DNA of 64,000 nt from Mesorhizobium sp. (lineage in GTDB: Bacteria > Pseudomonadota > Alphaproteobacteria > Rhizobiales > Rhizobiaceae), in contig NZ_SUEG01000007.1 of the NCBI RefSeq assembly GCF_005063415.1, positions 17,989-81,988 of the forward strand. The letters run 5' to 3'. Below are positions 40,049 to 52,855 of this stretch, piece after piece (positions within the stretch are counted from its first letter, which is position 1; each line of letters opens with the position of its first letter). Position numbers and translations under genes: made by a program. Under the pieces are notes generated by a model. It made no database searches. It saw nothing but the letters and a program-made list of their open reading frames with translations, and had not been told where the DNA came from.

Positions 40049-41713
40049 ATGAAAGTCAGCCTTTATAACCAACTTGTCCGCGCCGGAGCCACCCGCCGCG
40101 ACGTGCTGAAGGGAGCGGCCAGCATGGCCGCCCTCGCCGCGGCCTCAAGCGCCGGACTTGGTGCCCTGTCGCGCCCGGCTGCGGCCGCCGATGACCTGCG
40201 CGCGCAGATCCTGCAGATCCCGGGCGTCGGCAAGGGTCAGCCGACCGATGCCGATTTCCAGCAGGTCGGCGAGCTTTGCCTGGGAGCCACCAAGGCCAAC
40301 GTCAAGGAAGGCGAATTCGCCGGTGTCGAACTCACCTTCATGGGTCTCAACAACCAGAACCTGCACAATGTGCTGTTTCGCGGCTTCCTGAAGCCGTGGG
40401 AGACCTATACCGGCGCCAAGATCAACTGGATCGACCTGGCGCAGGCTGACTACAACGCCCGGCTGCAGCAGTCGATCGCGACAGGCACCGTCGATTTCGA
40501 CATCATCGAAATGGGGGCACCGTTCGAAGGCGACGTCTGCGGCAAGGGTCTCACCTCCGAAATGCCGGACTGGGTCAAGGACCAGATCGACATGAAGGAT
40601 GTCGTGGCCTATCTGCAGCCGCCGGTCGGCACATGGGACGGCAAGCAATATCGCGTGACCGTTGACGGCGACGCACATAATTTCAACTACCGCACCGACG
40701 TGTTCGCCGATGCCGACCTCGCCAAGGCCTGGAAGGACGGCGGCGGAGAAGGCGCATGGGGCGTGCCGAAGACCTGGCAGCAGGTGCAGGCGGTGACGAA
40801 ATTCCTCAAGGGCAAGCAGGTGAAGGGCCAGGATGTCTTTGGCTATCTCGATGCGCCCAAGCCCTGGGGCGGTTTCGGCTTTTATTTCCTCGGCAGCCGC
40901 GCCAGCGCCTACGCCAAGCATCCCGATGACAAGGCCTGGCTATTCGATGCCGACACGATGAAGCCGCGCGTCAACAATCCGGCATGGGTGCGGGCGATCC
41001 AGGACGTCATCGATGCCCTGCCCTCCGAGCCTGCCGACCAGATCAACGCCGACCCGAACACCACCGCCTTCCAGCAATTCCTGGCAGGCACCGGTTCGAT
41101 GGTCACCTGGTGGGGCGACGTCGGTTCGAACGTCAAGACCAACGATTCCTCGGTCGTCGGCGACATCACCGGCTTCTCGATCCTGCCGGGCTCGGACGAT
41201 GTCTACAACTCCAAGACCGGCCAGTGGGACAAGCTCGCCAGCGGCCCGAACCATGCGCCGAACTGCGCCTATCTCGGCTGGGGCGTCTATGTCATGGCCC
41301 GTGTCGACAGCGACGAAAAGAAGAAGAAGGCGGCATGGTCTGCCGCTGCCCATCTCGGCGGCAAGGACCTGTCGCTCTGGTGCGCGGCCTATCCGTCGGG
41401 TTTCCAGCCCTATCGCAACTCGCATTTCAACATTCCGGAATGGGTGGCGGCGGGCTACGACGAGGCGTTCATCACCTCGTATCTGAAGTCGGAAGCCGAC
41501 AGCTACAACCATCCGAACGCGGCGATCGAGCCGCGCATCCCCGGCATCTTCCAATACTACAGCGCCGCCGAGGACATTTTGGCCAACACCTTTGCCGGCA
41601 AGATGAAAGCGCAGGAAGGCGCCGACGCCATCGCCGCCGCCTGGGAGAAGCTGACCGACCAGATCGGCCGCGACAACCAGGTCAAGCTCTACAAGGCCTC
41701 GCTCGGCATGTAG
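40049..41713 (+). CDS. Tat-exported sugar-binding protein of ABC importer
   Basis: A 554-residue extracellular solute-binding protein (family 1). The N-terminus has a twin-arginine signal (ATRRDVLKGAASMAALAAAS, cleavage near AAAADDL), so the protein is exported folded. The length exceeds the usual 420 residues of the family. Aromatic and polar stretches such as 'NWIDLAQADYNARLQQSIATG' and 'GSMVTWWGDVGSNV' fit a carbohydrate-binding lobe structure. GGAGGAACGAG is the ribosome site. It starts the rightward importer operon. Confidence 0.9.
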   Translation: MKVSLYNQLVRAGATRRDVLKGAASMAALAAASSAGLGALSRPAAAADDLRAQILQIPGVGKGQPTDADFQQVGELCLGATKANVKEGEFAGVELTFMGLNNQNLHNVLFRGFLKPWETYTGAKINWIDLAQADYNARLQQSIATGTVDFDIIEMGAPFEGDVCGKGLTSEMPDWVKDQIDMKDVVAYLQPPVGTWDGKQYRVTVDGDAHNFNYRTDVFADADLAKAWKDGGGEGAWGVPKTWQQVQAVTKFLKGKQVKGQDVFGYLDAPKPWGGFGFYFLGSRASAYAKHPDDKAWLFDADTMKPRVNNPAWVRAIQDVIDALPSEPADQINADPNTTAFQQFLAGTGSMVTWWGDVGSNVKTNDSSVVGDITGFSILPGSDDVYNSKTGQWDKLASGPNHAPNCAYLGWGVYVMARVDSDEKKKKAAWSAAAHLGGKDLSLWCAAYPSGFQPYRNSHFNIPEWVAAGYDEAFITSYLKSEADSYNHPNAAIEPRIPGIFQYYSAAEDILANTFAGKMKAQEGADAIAAAWEKLTDQIGRDNQVKLYKASLGM

Positions 41714-41763
41714 GCTGAGATCGTGAAACTTGGTCCGGCAGCGCACAGCCGCCGGACCTCCCC

Positions 41764-42963
41764 TTGACCGACTTGGCCTCGACCGGCTCGGCCGGTCATC
41801 GAGCCTCCTGTGAACGGGCAAGACGCGTGGCTGACCGGACCCTGGCTGACCAGACTTTGTCGACAAGTGAATGGCCGGCAGGCGCCGTGCCATCCGACCT
41901 GATACCGCGGAGCCGCAAACGGCTTGGCTGGGCGCTGATGGCTGCTGCAACGCTCGGCCTTCTGGCGGTGATTGCGCTGCAGATCCTTTACAAGAGCGAT
42001 GTCGACGCTATCGGCTTCGAGACCTGGCGGCCGGTGGTCTACGCCTATGTGCTGTGGGGTGTCGCGCTTGGCATCGGCCAGGTGCTGACGCGCGGCGAGG
42101 ACGGCCAGCGCGCGCTGTTCCTGCTGCCGGCGCTGCTGTTCACCATTGCCATGGTGATCTTCCCGACGCTGTTCGGCTTCTACATCGCGCTGACCGACTG
42201 GAACCTCAGTTCCTTCAGCGGCCGGCAATTCAACGGGCTCGACAATTTCTGGCAGATGCTGAACGACGCCTATTATCGCAACGCGCTGTTCAATATGGTG
42301 CTCTACGTGCTGGCGGTGTTCGTCGAATATGTCATCGCCTTCGGCCTGGCGCTGCTGCTCAACGCGCAGATTAGGGCACGAAAATTCTTCCGCGTCGTGT
42401 TTCTCATGCCCCTGATGCTGTCGCCGGTCGCGGTTTCGTGGATGATCGGCAAGTCGCTGATGGAATACCGCTTCGGGCCCGCCGCGACGCTGGCGCGGCA
42501 TCTCGGCTGGGAAAACCCGGCCTTCTTCTCCAACCCGATCACCGCCCGCATCTCGATCATGGTGCTCGATGCCTGGACTTTCATTCCGTTCATGATGATC
42601 ATGCTGCTCGCCGGCCTGCAGGCGATGTCGCGCGAGGTGCTCGAGGCGGCGCGTGTCGATGGCGCCACCGCCTGGCAGACTTTCTGGCAAGTCACCTTCC
42701 CGCTGATGCTGCCGGTGTCGGTGACGGCGGTCATCCTGCGCATCATCTTCAAGTTGAAGCTCGCCGACATCATCATCACCGTCACTTCCGGCGGACCGGG
42801 CGGCGCGACCGATTCGGTGTCCAGTTTCATCTACCGCGAATATCGCGACCGCTCGAACGTCGGCTACGGCACGATGCTGGCGATGGCCTATTTGATCATC
42901 ATCATCGTGTTCGTGACCTGGCTGCTGAAATTCGCCAGCCGCTTCGTGCGCAACGTCAACTGA
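41764..42963 (+). CDS. Sugar ABC transporter permease, MalF/UgpA type
   Basis: A permease of up to 399 residues. It has two N-terminal hydrophobic helices, then the MalF-like core with six helices and the EAA loop (VLEAARVDGATAWQTFWQVTFPLM). The first 50 residues are poorly conserved in character and no ATG is present there: the TTG at 41764 is a default, while GTG at 41827 or another start is possible. It lies 50 bases after the binding protein gene. Confidence 0.88.
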   Translation: MTDLASTGSAGHRASCERARRVADRTLADQTLSTSEWPAGAVPSDLIPRSRKRLGWALMAAATLGLLAVIALQILYKSDVDAIGFETWRPVVYAYVLWGVALGIGQVLTRGEDGQRALFLLPALLFTIAMVIFPTLFGFYIALTDWNLSSFSGRQFNGLDNFWQMLNDAYYRNALFNMVLYVLAVFVEYVIAFGLALLLNAQIRARKFFRVVFLMPLMLSPVAVSWMIGKSLMEYRFGPAATLARHLGWENPAFFSNPITARISIMVLDAWTFIPFMMIMLLAGLQAMSREVLEAARVDGATAWQTFWQVTFPLMLPVSVTAVILRIIFKLKLADIIITVTSGGPGGATDSVSSFIYREYRDRSNVGYGTMLAMAYLIIIIVFVTWLLKFASRFVRNVN

Positions 42964-42976
42964 TCGGGCCGGCAAG

Positions 42977-43894
42977 ATGAGCGTTCAAACCACCGACTTT
43001 GCCGCCTCCGAAATCCGCTCGCCGGCGGGCTTCGTCGCCAACCGCGTCTTCATCTACGGCGCCCTCATCTTCTGGGCTTTCATCTGCCTGTTCCCGATTT
43101 ATTGGACGATAACCACCTCGTTCAAGACCGCGGTCGACGTCACCCAGGGCCATCTGATCCCGTTCGTCGATTTCAACCCCGACTGGAAGGGCTGGCGTTC
43201 GCTCGGCCTGTCGCCGGACTCGATCTTTCGGACGTCGACGGTTCGCGACGAATTCATCAAGCGCTTCATGAATTCGGTCATCACCTCGGTCGGCGCGTCG
43301 TCCCTCGCCATCGTCATCGGCAGCCTCGCCGCCTACGGGCTGACCCGCTACCGCTACAAGTTCGCCTGGTTCAGGAACGAGGATATTTCCTTCTTCTTCC
43401 TGTCACAGCTGATCCTGCCGCCGGTGGTGCTGGCCCTGCCCTTCCTCGTGCTTTACCGGGAGGTCGGCCTGCTCGACACACGCATCGGGCTGATCCTGCT
43501 CTACACGCTGATGGTGTTGCCGATCGTCATCTGGATCATGCGCGACCAGTTCAACTCCATCCCGGTGGAGCTGGAGGAGGCAGCACTCGTCGACGGCCTG
43601 TCGATCTGGGGCGCTTTCTTGCGCATCGTCATGCCGATCGCGCTGCCGGGCATGGTCGCCGCCTTCATCCTGGCGATGGTGCTGTGCTGGAACGAGTATT
43701 TCTTCGCCGCGCTTCTGACCTCGACCGACGCCAAGACCATTCCTGTCATGGTGGCGAGCCAGACCGGCTCACAAGGCATCAACTGGTGGTCGATGGCGGC
43801 GCTTGCCACCGCCGCCATCACACCGCTCGCCGTCATCGGCATCGCGCTCGAGCGTTACCTGATCATGGGCATGACAGCGGGCGCGGTGAAGTAA
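42977..43894 (+). CDS. Sugar ABC transporter permease, MalG/UgpE type
   Basis: A 305-residue inner-membrane permease with six predicted helices and the EAA loop (ELEEAALVDGLSIWGAFLRIVMPIA). The ending 'LALERYLIMGMTAGAVK' type sequence (here GIALERYLIMGMTAGAVK) is typical of MalG-like subunits. It follows the first permease by 13 bases and completes the importer. Confidence 0.92.
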   Translation: MSVQTTDFAASEIRSPAGFVANRVFIYGALIFWAFICLFPIYWTITTSFKTAVDVTQGHLIPFVDFNPDWKGWRSLGLSPDSIFRTSTVRDEFIKRFMNSVITSVGASSLAIVIGSLAAYGLTRYRYKFAWFRNEDISFFFLSQLILPPVVLALPFLVLYREVGLLDTRIGLILLYTLMVLPIVIWIMRDQFNSIPVELEEAALVDGLSIWGAFLRIVMPIALPGMVAAFILAMVLCWNEYFFAALLTSTDAKTIPVMVASQTGSQGINWWSMAALATAAITPLAVIGIALERYLIMGMTAGAVK

Positions 43895-43910
43895 CTGCGC
43901 CGGCTCTCCC

Positions 43911-43931
43911 TTCTCCACAATAAGGGGAGAA
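43911..43931. terminator. Hairpin between convergent permease and creatininase genes
   Basis: TTCTCC (43911-43916) and GGAGAA (43926-43931) form a six-pair stem in the 49-base gap between two genes that end toward each other. Sequences of this kind (CTTCTCC...GGAGAA) are dispersed in rhizobial genomes; no T tract follows, so a terminator role is moderate. Confidence 0.4.
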
Positions 43932-43943
43932 CGGAAAACCGGG

Positions 43944-44687
43944 CTAACCCGAAAGTGTTCCCCGCAAATGATCGAGAATCATAGCAACCCCTTTTTGCCC
44001 CAATTCCGCCGAGGCTTCGGGCGCACTTGCCGTGTACCAGCCGGTGTTGTCGGCGAAGCGGCCGGCATCCACCGCTTCCGGGCACAGCGCAAGCATCAGT
44101 GACGTCTCGCCGGTGCCGGCATGGTCAAACGGGTACAGGCTGTGCATTGAAGCCGGCATCAGCGGATGCACCTGCACCCAGTTGAAGAAATTGATGCCCT
44201 CGGCGTGCTCGGCATAATAGTCGGCCATCGCCGCAGAGCCCCACCAGCCTTCGCCGCGTTCTTTCTCCAGGAAGCGGAAGATCGCCTGCCGGCCGGCGGC
44301 CTTGAAGGCGAGATCGGTCGGCATGCCGGCGGCAAAGTTTTCGGTCTGGTGGTGAATGATGGCATGGATGTTGCGGAAGCCGATGCGCAGCAGGCTGTAG
44401 AACAGTTCTTCCGCAAATGGCGCCAGCACATTGCCGCCGACCTGCACCGAACCACTGCCTTCCGGCGCCGCCACCGCATAGCTCGCCGCGCCGTAATAGA
44501 AGGGCGGCAGAATGACGATCTCGGCTTCTTTTTCGAACAGTTCCAGGCTCTTGATCACCGCCAGCGTGTCCATGCCGACGGCCATGTGCTCGCCATGATA
44601 TTCGAGCACACCGAGCGGCAACACGACCGGCCGGTTCTCGGCGATAGCCTTGCGGATCTGGTGCGGCAGCATCAATTCGTAGCGCAT
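43944..44687 (-). CDS. Creatininase-family metal hydrolase
   Basis: A 247-residue protein of the creatininase (creatinine amidohydrolase/FAPy deformylase) superfamily. The metal-ligand strand 'VVLPLGVLEYHGEHMAVGMDT' provides Glu, His and Asp; 'NIHAIIHHQTENFAAG' and 'AGTGETSLML' give the further ligands. In a sugar cluster it may hydrolyse a lactone or amide made from the sugar; the substrate cannot be deduced. Five bases separate it from the SIS gene upstream. Confidence 0.85.
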   Translation of the reverse strand: MRYELMLPHQIRKAIAENRPVVLPLGVLEYHGEHMAVGMDTLAVIKSLELFEKEAEIVILPPFYYGAASYAVAAPEGSGSVQVGGNVLAPFAEELFYSLLRIGFRNIHAIIHHQTENFAAGMPTDLAFKAAGRQAIFRFLEKERGEGWWGSAAMADYYAEHAEGINFFNWVQVHPLMPASMHSLYPFDHAGTGETSLMLALCPEAVDAGRFADNTGWYTASAPEASAELGQKGVAMILDHLRGTLSG

Positions 44688-44692
44688 GACAC

Positions 44693-45259
44693 CTACTCCA
44701 TATTGGTGTGGCGGGCGCGCATCGCTTCCGGCGAGACGCCGGTCAGATCCCTGAGCTTCAGCACCATCACTTCGAAGAGGACGAACAGCGCGCCTTCGAA
44801 AACCGAGCCCATCGGCAGCACGGATGTCTTTTCCGGGCCCTGGTCGTCGGCCATGGTCTGAGCGGGGATAAGCAGTGTGAAGTCGGCCAGCTTCGCGGCA
44901 TTGCTGTCGGCGTGCGCGGTGAGCAGCAGGACGGCGGCACCGGCCTCACGTGCGACCCGCATCAAGGTCAGCACCGTCGATGTCTCCCCCGGGCCGGAAC
45001 TTGCGAAGAAGACATCGCCCGCGCCCAGCGGCGGCGTGGTCATGTCGCCGACAACCGACACCGGCAGGCCGAGATGGTGGAGCCGCATGGCAAAACCCTT
45101 GACCTGCAGCGCCTCGCGGCCGCAGCCATAGGTGACGATCTTTCTAGCTCCGGCCAAGATGGCGCAAGCGGCGTCGATGCGGCTTTCGTCGATACGCTCC
45201 AGCACGGTGCCAAGCTCGCTCAGCGCAATCCCAAACAGGTTTTCGCCAGCCTCCGTCAT
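44693..45259 (-). CDS. SIS-domain sugar isomerase, hexuloisomerase-like
   Basis: A 188-residue single SIS domain protein like 6-phospho-3-hexuloisomerase: 'GARKIVTYGCGREALQVKGFAMRLHHLGL' (phosphosugar-binding loop), 'FFASSGPGETSTVLTLMRVAREAG' (second Ser-rich loop), and 'SVLPMGSVFEGALFVLFEVMV'. The ATG at 45259 overlaps the stop of a 28-codon frame upstream (ATGA). No HTH domain is present, so it is an isomerase rather than an RpiR regulator. Confidence 0.82.
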   Translation of the reverse strand: MTEAGENLFGIALSELGTVLERIDESRIDAACAILAGARKIVTYGCGREALQVKGFAMRLHHLGLPVSVVGDMTTPPLGAGDVFFASSGPGETSTVLTLMRVAREAGAAVLLLTAHADSNAAKLADFTLLIPAQTMADDQGPEKTSVLPMGSVFEGALFVLFEVMVLKLRDLTGVSPEAMRARHTNME

Positions 45260-45342
45260 GACATTTGCACCAGCTTGCAGGTGCCGGAGAACCACTTGAA
45301 TATCTCAGTCACATCTGCCCCGAACAGCTTGTTTTCACTCAT
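45256..45342 (-). CDS. 28-residue ORF coupled to the SIS gene
   Basis: An ATG at 45342 with GGTGA upstream opens a 28-codon frame (MSENKLFGADVTEIFKWF...) that ends in an ATGA overlap with the SIS gene. It is the first frame after the divergent promoter gap. It may be a real small protein or a coupling leader peptide. Nothing similar is known to me. Confidence 0.4.
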   Translation of the reverse strand: MSENKLFGADVTEIFKWFSGTCKLVQMS

Positions 45343-45398
45343 GCTATCACCGCGAAAATCGGTGTCCAACGACACGCAGTGCTTTTGATGCGCTATAG

Positions 45399-45415
45399 CC
45401 GTGATAGTGTCACGG
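45399..45415. promoter_or_regulatory. Palindromic operator CCGTGA-N5-TCACGG
   Basis: A perfect six-base inverted repeat with five-base spacer in the 100-base divergent gap between the SIS leader ORF and the aldo/keto reductase gene. Its symmetry and place suggest a repressor site for both directions. Confidence 0.5.
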
Positions 45416-45442
45416 CAAATCCAAATGAGGAAACGACAGCAT

Positions 45443-46465
45443 ATGAAGACACGGCATTTCGACCGCATCGGCAATGGCGGCATCAACTTCACCGAGCTCG
45501 GCTTCGGCACCGCGCCGCTCGGCAATCTCTACCGCGCCGTCTCCGACGAGGATGCCAGTGCCACTCTGGAGACGGCATGGCGGGTCGGCTGCCGCTACTT
45601 CGACACCGCGCCGCTTTATGGGCTGGGCCTTGCCGAAACGCGGCTCAATCCGTTCCTGCGTTCGAAGAAGCGCGACGACTACGTGCTGTCCAGCAAAGTC
45701 GGGCGCATCATGCGCGCCTGCCCGCCGGAACAGCGCACCGGCATCGGCAAATTCTTCGACACCCCATCGCGCCGCGAGGTCTACGATTACAGCTATGACG
45801 GCGTCATGCGCTCCTTCGAAGCCTCGCTGGAACGGCTCGGCGTCGACCGCATCGACATCCTCTTCGTGCACGATGTCGACATCTTCACCCATGGCAGCAA
45901 GGAAGCCTCGGACCAGCGCATCCAGGAATTCATGAGCTCCGGCTACTACGGATTGCTGGCATTGCGCGACCAGGGCGTGATCAAGGCGTTCGGCGGCGGC
46001 ATCAACGAGTGGCAGGTTGCCCAGACGTTGGCGGAGCGCGGCGATTTCGATCTGTTCCTGCTTGCCGGGCGTTACACGCTGCTGGAGCAGGAAGCGCTGC
46101 AGTCTTTCCTGCCGCTATGCCAGCAACGCGGCATCGGCATCGTTCTCGGCGGGCCGTACAATTCCGGCATCCTCGCAACCGGGCCGAAGCCCGGCGCCTA
46201 CTACAATTATTCGGAGGCGCCGCAGGACATCATCGACCGCGTTACCCGCATCGAGGCCGTCTGCAAGCGCCACGGCGTGCGCCTGATCGAGGCGGCGCTG
46301 CAGTTCCCGCTGCTGCATCCCTCGGTCGTCTCGGTAATCCCCGGCGGCCAGCGGCCGGGCGAAGTCGAAAGCAATCGCTCGCTGCTCGACGCGAAGCTGC
46401 CATCGGCGCTGTGGGCCGATCTCAAGAAAGAAGGCTTGATGCGCACGGACGCGCCGACGGCATAG
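45443..46465 (+). CDS. Aldo/keto reductase, aldose 1-dehydrogenase-like
   Basis: A 340-residue NAD(P)-dependent oxidoreductase. The catalytic tetrad is visible: Asp and Tyr in CRYFDTAPLYGLG, Lys in VLSSKVGR, His in IDILFVHDVD. The length and 'DIIDRVTRIEAVCKRHGV' are typical of the D-threo-aldose (L-fucose) 1-dehydrogenase branch, which oxidises sugars to lactones. GAGGAAA precedes the ATG at 45443. This agrees with the FucU mutarotase of the cluster and suggests a fucose-like or other aldose substrate. Confidence 0.85.
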   Translation: MKTRHFDRIGNGGINFTELGFGTAPLGNLYRAVSDEDASATLETAWRVGCRYFDTAPLYGLGLAETRLNPFLRSKKRDDYVLSSKVGRIMRACPPEQRTGIGKFFDTPSRREVYDYSYDGVMRSFEASLERLGVDRIDILFVHDVDIFTHGSKEASDQRIQEFMSSGYYGLLALRDQGVIKAFGGGINEWQVAQTLAERGDFDLFLLAGRYTLLEQEALQSFLPLCQQRGIGIVLGGPYNSGILATGPKPGAYYNYSEAPQDIIDRVTRIEAVCKRHGVRLIEAALQFPLLHPSVVSVIPGGQRPGEVESNRSLLDAKLPSALWADLKKEGLMRTDAPTA

Positions 46466-46481
46466 CGCCGCCTTTTCCAAC

Positions 46482-46518
46482 AGAAAAGAAAAACCGGATA
46501 TGCCGGCTTTTCTTTTCT
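46482..46518. terminator. Bidirectional terminator
   Basis: AGAAAAGAAAAACCGG (46482-46497) pairs with CCGGCTTTTCTTTTCT (46503-46518), giving a long stem with A-rich 5' and T-rich 3' sides. It serves the aldo/keto reductase gene on the plus strand and hupB on the minus strand. Confidence 0.85.
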
Positions 46519-46539
46519 CTGAAAGACTTAAGGAGACGC

Positions 46540-46812
46540 TTAGTTGACAGCGTCCTTGAGGCCCTTGCCGGCCGAGAACTTCGGCACGGTGCGCGCCGGG
46601 ATCTTCACTTCCGCACCGGTCTGCGGATTGCGGCCGGTCGACGCGGCGCGTTTTGACACGGTGAAATTTCCGAAGCCGACAAGCCGGACATCGCCGCCCT
46701 TTTTCAGTTCGCCGGTGATGACGGAAAACACCGCATCAACCGCCGACTGCGCGTCACCCTTCGAAATACTCGCGGCATCGGCGACAGCGGATACCAGTTC
46801 GTTCTTGTTCAT
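46540..46812 (-). CDS. hupB: DNA-binding protein HU
   Basis: The 90-residue HU subunit, a nucleoid protein that bends DNA. The start MNKNELVSAVADAASISKGDA and the DNA-binding arm 'FGNFTVSKRAASTGRNPQTGAEVKIPA' are complete. GGGAA precedes the ATG at 46812. The order hupB next to lon, clpX and clpP is conserved in many alphaproteobacteria. Confidence 0.95.
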   Translation of the reverse strand: MNKNELVSAVADAASISKGDAQSAVDAVFSVITGELKKGGDVRLVGFGNFTVSKRAASTGRNPQTGAEVKIPARTVPKFSAGKGLKDAVN

Positions 46813-46953
46813 AAAAATTCCCTTCCATGAGAAAACCGGAACACTCGACTCGATCCGGCAGGAAACGGACTTTAGAAAGAAGCGCTCCGGCAACCAAGTC
46901 GAAAAGCGCCAAGAATGTCGAAAAAAGCCCGGAAATCCGGGGTTCTTCACATG

Positions 46954-46979
46954 AAAAAGCCGGGCTCAAGGCCCGGCTC
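46954..46979 (-). terminator. Terminator of lon
   Basis: AGCCGGGC (46958-46965) pairs with GCCCGGCT (46971-46978); on the minus strand the stem is followed by a T run. It separates lon from hupB. Confidence 0.85.
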
Positions 46980-47009
46980 TCTCTTTGTGCATTGCAACTT
47001 TAGCAAGAA

Positions 47010-49421
<2,412 letters not shown>

Positions 49422-49651
49422 TGTCCAACCTTTCATGTCGCGGCCGCCAATCGGCCAACCGCGAATCTCATATTAACGACCGGGGATCGTTCCGCCTACC
49501 ACCGTTTGTGACGGGAGTTTTACAGCACAGAATTCGGCACCACGGCCTTCTGGCATTAGTTGGAGGCACAGTGGGTAAAGATCAAGGGTCAACACGGTCC
49601 GTCCCTCCAATACGCGGCCATTTCGCGGCGCCGTACGCGGTGTGCGACAGC

Positions 49652-49677
49652 AAAACGGCGCCCTGCGGCGCCGTTTC
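49652..49677 (-). terminator. Terminator of clpX
   Basis: AAACGGCGCC (49653-49662) pairs with GGCGCCGTTT (49667-49676), a ten-base stem, followed on the minus strand by TTTTG. It lies 25 bases beyond the clpX stop. Confidence 0.8.
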
Positions 49678-49701
49678 AGAAAAATCCATTGCCGGCTCAC
49701 G

Positions 49702-50976
<1,275 letters not shown>

Positions 50977-51282
50977 TTTCCTGTCCTTTCATGGCCGCCC
51001 GCCGATGGTCTGGTTGAAAGGGCGTATATTCAATCTATCGCGGGAATCCGCTGCCGCCAGTGCCCCGGCTCCCGCAACGCATTCCGTACGAAACACAAAT
51101 CGGAAAACGGGGCAATGATTCGAACAACCCCACGCGCAAAGCTAAGCCGTCGAAAATCAACATAGCCTTAACGTAGGCAATTGCACCCGTCGAGGGAACA
51201 GCCAATTGTGGCCGAAATGCCGCAAGCTGCGCCAAAAGCGCGTGATCCCGCCACTCATTGCCACCGCGGGGCCACCGCGGAC
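50977..51282 (-). promoter_or_regulatory. clpP-clpX intergenic region
   Basis: A 306-base stretch without a convincing gene. It should hold the clpX promoter. Two GAATC (GANTC) methylation sites are visible, and a TTGATT is present in its upstream half (minus strand), but I cannot fix a promoter with confidence. Confidence 0.4.
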
Positions 51283-51912
51283 CTATAAGGCAATACCTTC
51301 GACTGGCTCACGTGACGAAATGACCTTGTCGATGAGGCCGAAATCCCTGGCCTCGTCGGCAGTCATGAAATGGTCACGGTCGAGCGTTTTTTCAATCTCA
51401 TCGTAGCTCTTGCCGGTGTGCCTGACATAAACCTCGTTGAGGCGGCGCTTCAGCTTGATGATGTCCTGGGCATGACGCTCGATGTCGGAAGCCTGGCCCT
51501 GGAAGCCGCCGGAAGGCTGGTGAACCATGATGCGGGCGTTCGGCGTGGCAAAGCGCATGCCCTTCTCGCCTGCAGTGAGAAGCAGCGAGCCCATCGATGC
51601 GGCCTGGCCGATGCACAGCGTCGACACAGCGGGCTTGATGAACTGCATTGTGTCGTAGATCGCCATGCCGGAGGTCACTACGCCGCCGGGCGAGTTGATG
51701 TAGAGGTTGATTTCCTTCTTCGGATTCTCCGCCTCGAGGAACAGCAGCTGCGCGCAGACCAGCGTCGCCATGCCGTCCTCGACCGGGCCGGTGATGAAAA
51801 TGATGCGCTCCTTGAGGAGCCGCGAGAAAATGTCGTAGGCCCGTTCGCCGCGATTGGTCTGTTCGACCACCATCGGAACGAGGTTCATGTAGGTTTCGAC
51901 GGGGTTCTTCAT
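51283..51912 (-). CDS. clpP: ATP-dependent Clp protease proteolytic subunit
   Basis: A 209-residue serine protease subunit. The catalytic Ser lies in [11 protein letters not shown], His in [10 protein letters not shown], and the Asp in '[10 protein letters not shown]' or nearby as in other ClpP. The propeptide is short ([19 protein letters not shown]). AAAAAGGGATAG is the ribosome site. Complete, with no unusual feature. Confidence 0.97.
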   Translation of the reverse strand: MKNPVETYMNLVPMVVEQTNRGERAYDIFSRLLKERIIFITGPVEDGMATLVCAQLLFLEAENPKKEINLYINSPGGVVTSGMAIYDTMQFIKPAVSTLCIGQAASMGSLLLTAGEKGMRFATPNARIMVHQPSGGFQGQASDIERHAQDIIKLKRRLNEVYVRHTGKSYDEIEKTLDRDHFMTADEARDFGLIDKVISSREPVEGIAL

Positions 51913-52260
51913 GGACTATCCCTTTTTGAGGATGGGATTCCGGCGCCGGAGATTTGCAATCGGGCAGAATCGGTTCTGGATCGTTATTGTGTAAATAGGA
52001 TGCCGGCTCACCCTAGCGCAAGGCCGCCTCTCCTAGCCATCCGGTTAAGTCGAATCAAGGTTTCCAAACCAGTTTCGCCTGTCGCCGTGCCGGCAGCCCC
52101 TCTCCTGCGGTGGGAAGGGGCGCTCATGCCTGGCCGTTGTTTAGCAGTTTCTTAACCGCATCGCTTAACGAAAAGTGGTGAAACCGCTTTTTCCGGCCGC
52201 GGCTTGCCCTACAATCCAACGTTGAACCCGCTTCACGCAGTTCAAATAAGGGGGAGTGCG
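51913..52260. promoter_or_regulatory. Divergent gap between clpP and secreted protein gene
   Basis: A 348-base stretch that should contain the clpP promoter (leftward) and that of the secreted protein gene (rightward). An imperfect symmetry AGAatcggtTCT lies near 51965. Nothing else could be recognised. Confidence 0.35.
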
Positions 52261-52851
52261 ATGATCAGGAAAACTGCTTCCTTGGCCCTTACCGGCATCA
52301 CCGTTCTCGGCATGGCGTCCGAGGCGGCGGCCGGCGGACGCGCGGTCGAATGCTACGAGCAGGTCAACCGGCCGGCCGTCTACGACACGGTCTATGAGGA
52401 CGTGCTCGTCAGCCCAGCCGGCCAGCAGGTGGAATACGAGGCGCCAATCTACGGGACGCGCGAGCGCGTGGTGCAGATCGCGTCGGCGCGCGTCAGCTAT
52501 GAGATCGTGCCCGCCATTACCCGCACCATCTACCGCTCCGTGAGGGTCGATGACGGCGGCTATTCCTGGGAATGGCGCATCATCAATGGCCGCAAGGTGC
52601 TGTGCAAGGTCAGGCACAAGGCGCGCTATGAACGCGTGGCCGAAATCGTCGTGGTTGAGCCGGAACGCCGTCGGCGCGTTGTCCTCCCCGCCGAATATGA
52701 GAGCGTCGCCGAAGAGGTGCTGGTGCGGCCGGAGCAGCGGCGCATCATCGACATTCCGGCGTCCTATCAGACAGTGGTTCGCCGCGTGGTTGTTAGGGAG
52801 GGCTCATCGAGCTGGCGGCGCGTGCATATTCCGAGGCATTGCCGATACTAG
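52261..52851 (+). CDS. Exported protein with internal repeats
   Basis: A 196-residue protein with signal peptide (MIRKTASLALTGITVLGMAS, cleavage near AAAGG). The mature part consists of degenerate repeats of about 45 residues with the pattern 'Y..V.E.VLV.P...R....PA.Y..V...V': YDTVYEDVLVSPAGQQVEYE, YERVAEIVVVEPERRRRVVL, YESVAEEVLVRPEQRRIIDI. It ends with one Cys after a basic stretch. Function unknown; a surface or periplasmic binding role is possible. GGGGGA precedes the ATG. Confidence 0.78.
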   Translation: MIRKTASLALTGITVLGMASEAAAGGRAVECYEQVNRPAVYDTVYEDVLVSPAGQQVEYEAPIYGTRERVVQIASARVSYEIVPAITRTIYRSVRVDDGGYSWEWRIINGRKVLCKVRHKARYERVAEIVVVEPERRRRVVLPAEYESVAEEVLVRPEQRRIIDIPASYQTVVRRVVVREGSSSWRRVHIPRHCRY

Positions 52852-52855
52852 GCGC

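Noticed and set aside
44693-45259. RpiR-type transcription regulator
   Set aside because: Only the SIS domain is present and no N-terminal helix-turn-helix is encoded upstream in frame.
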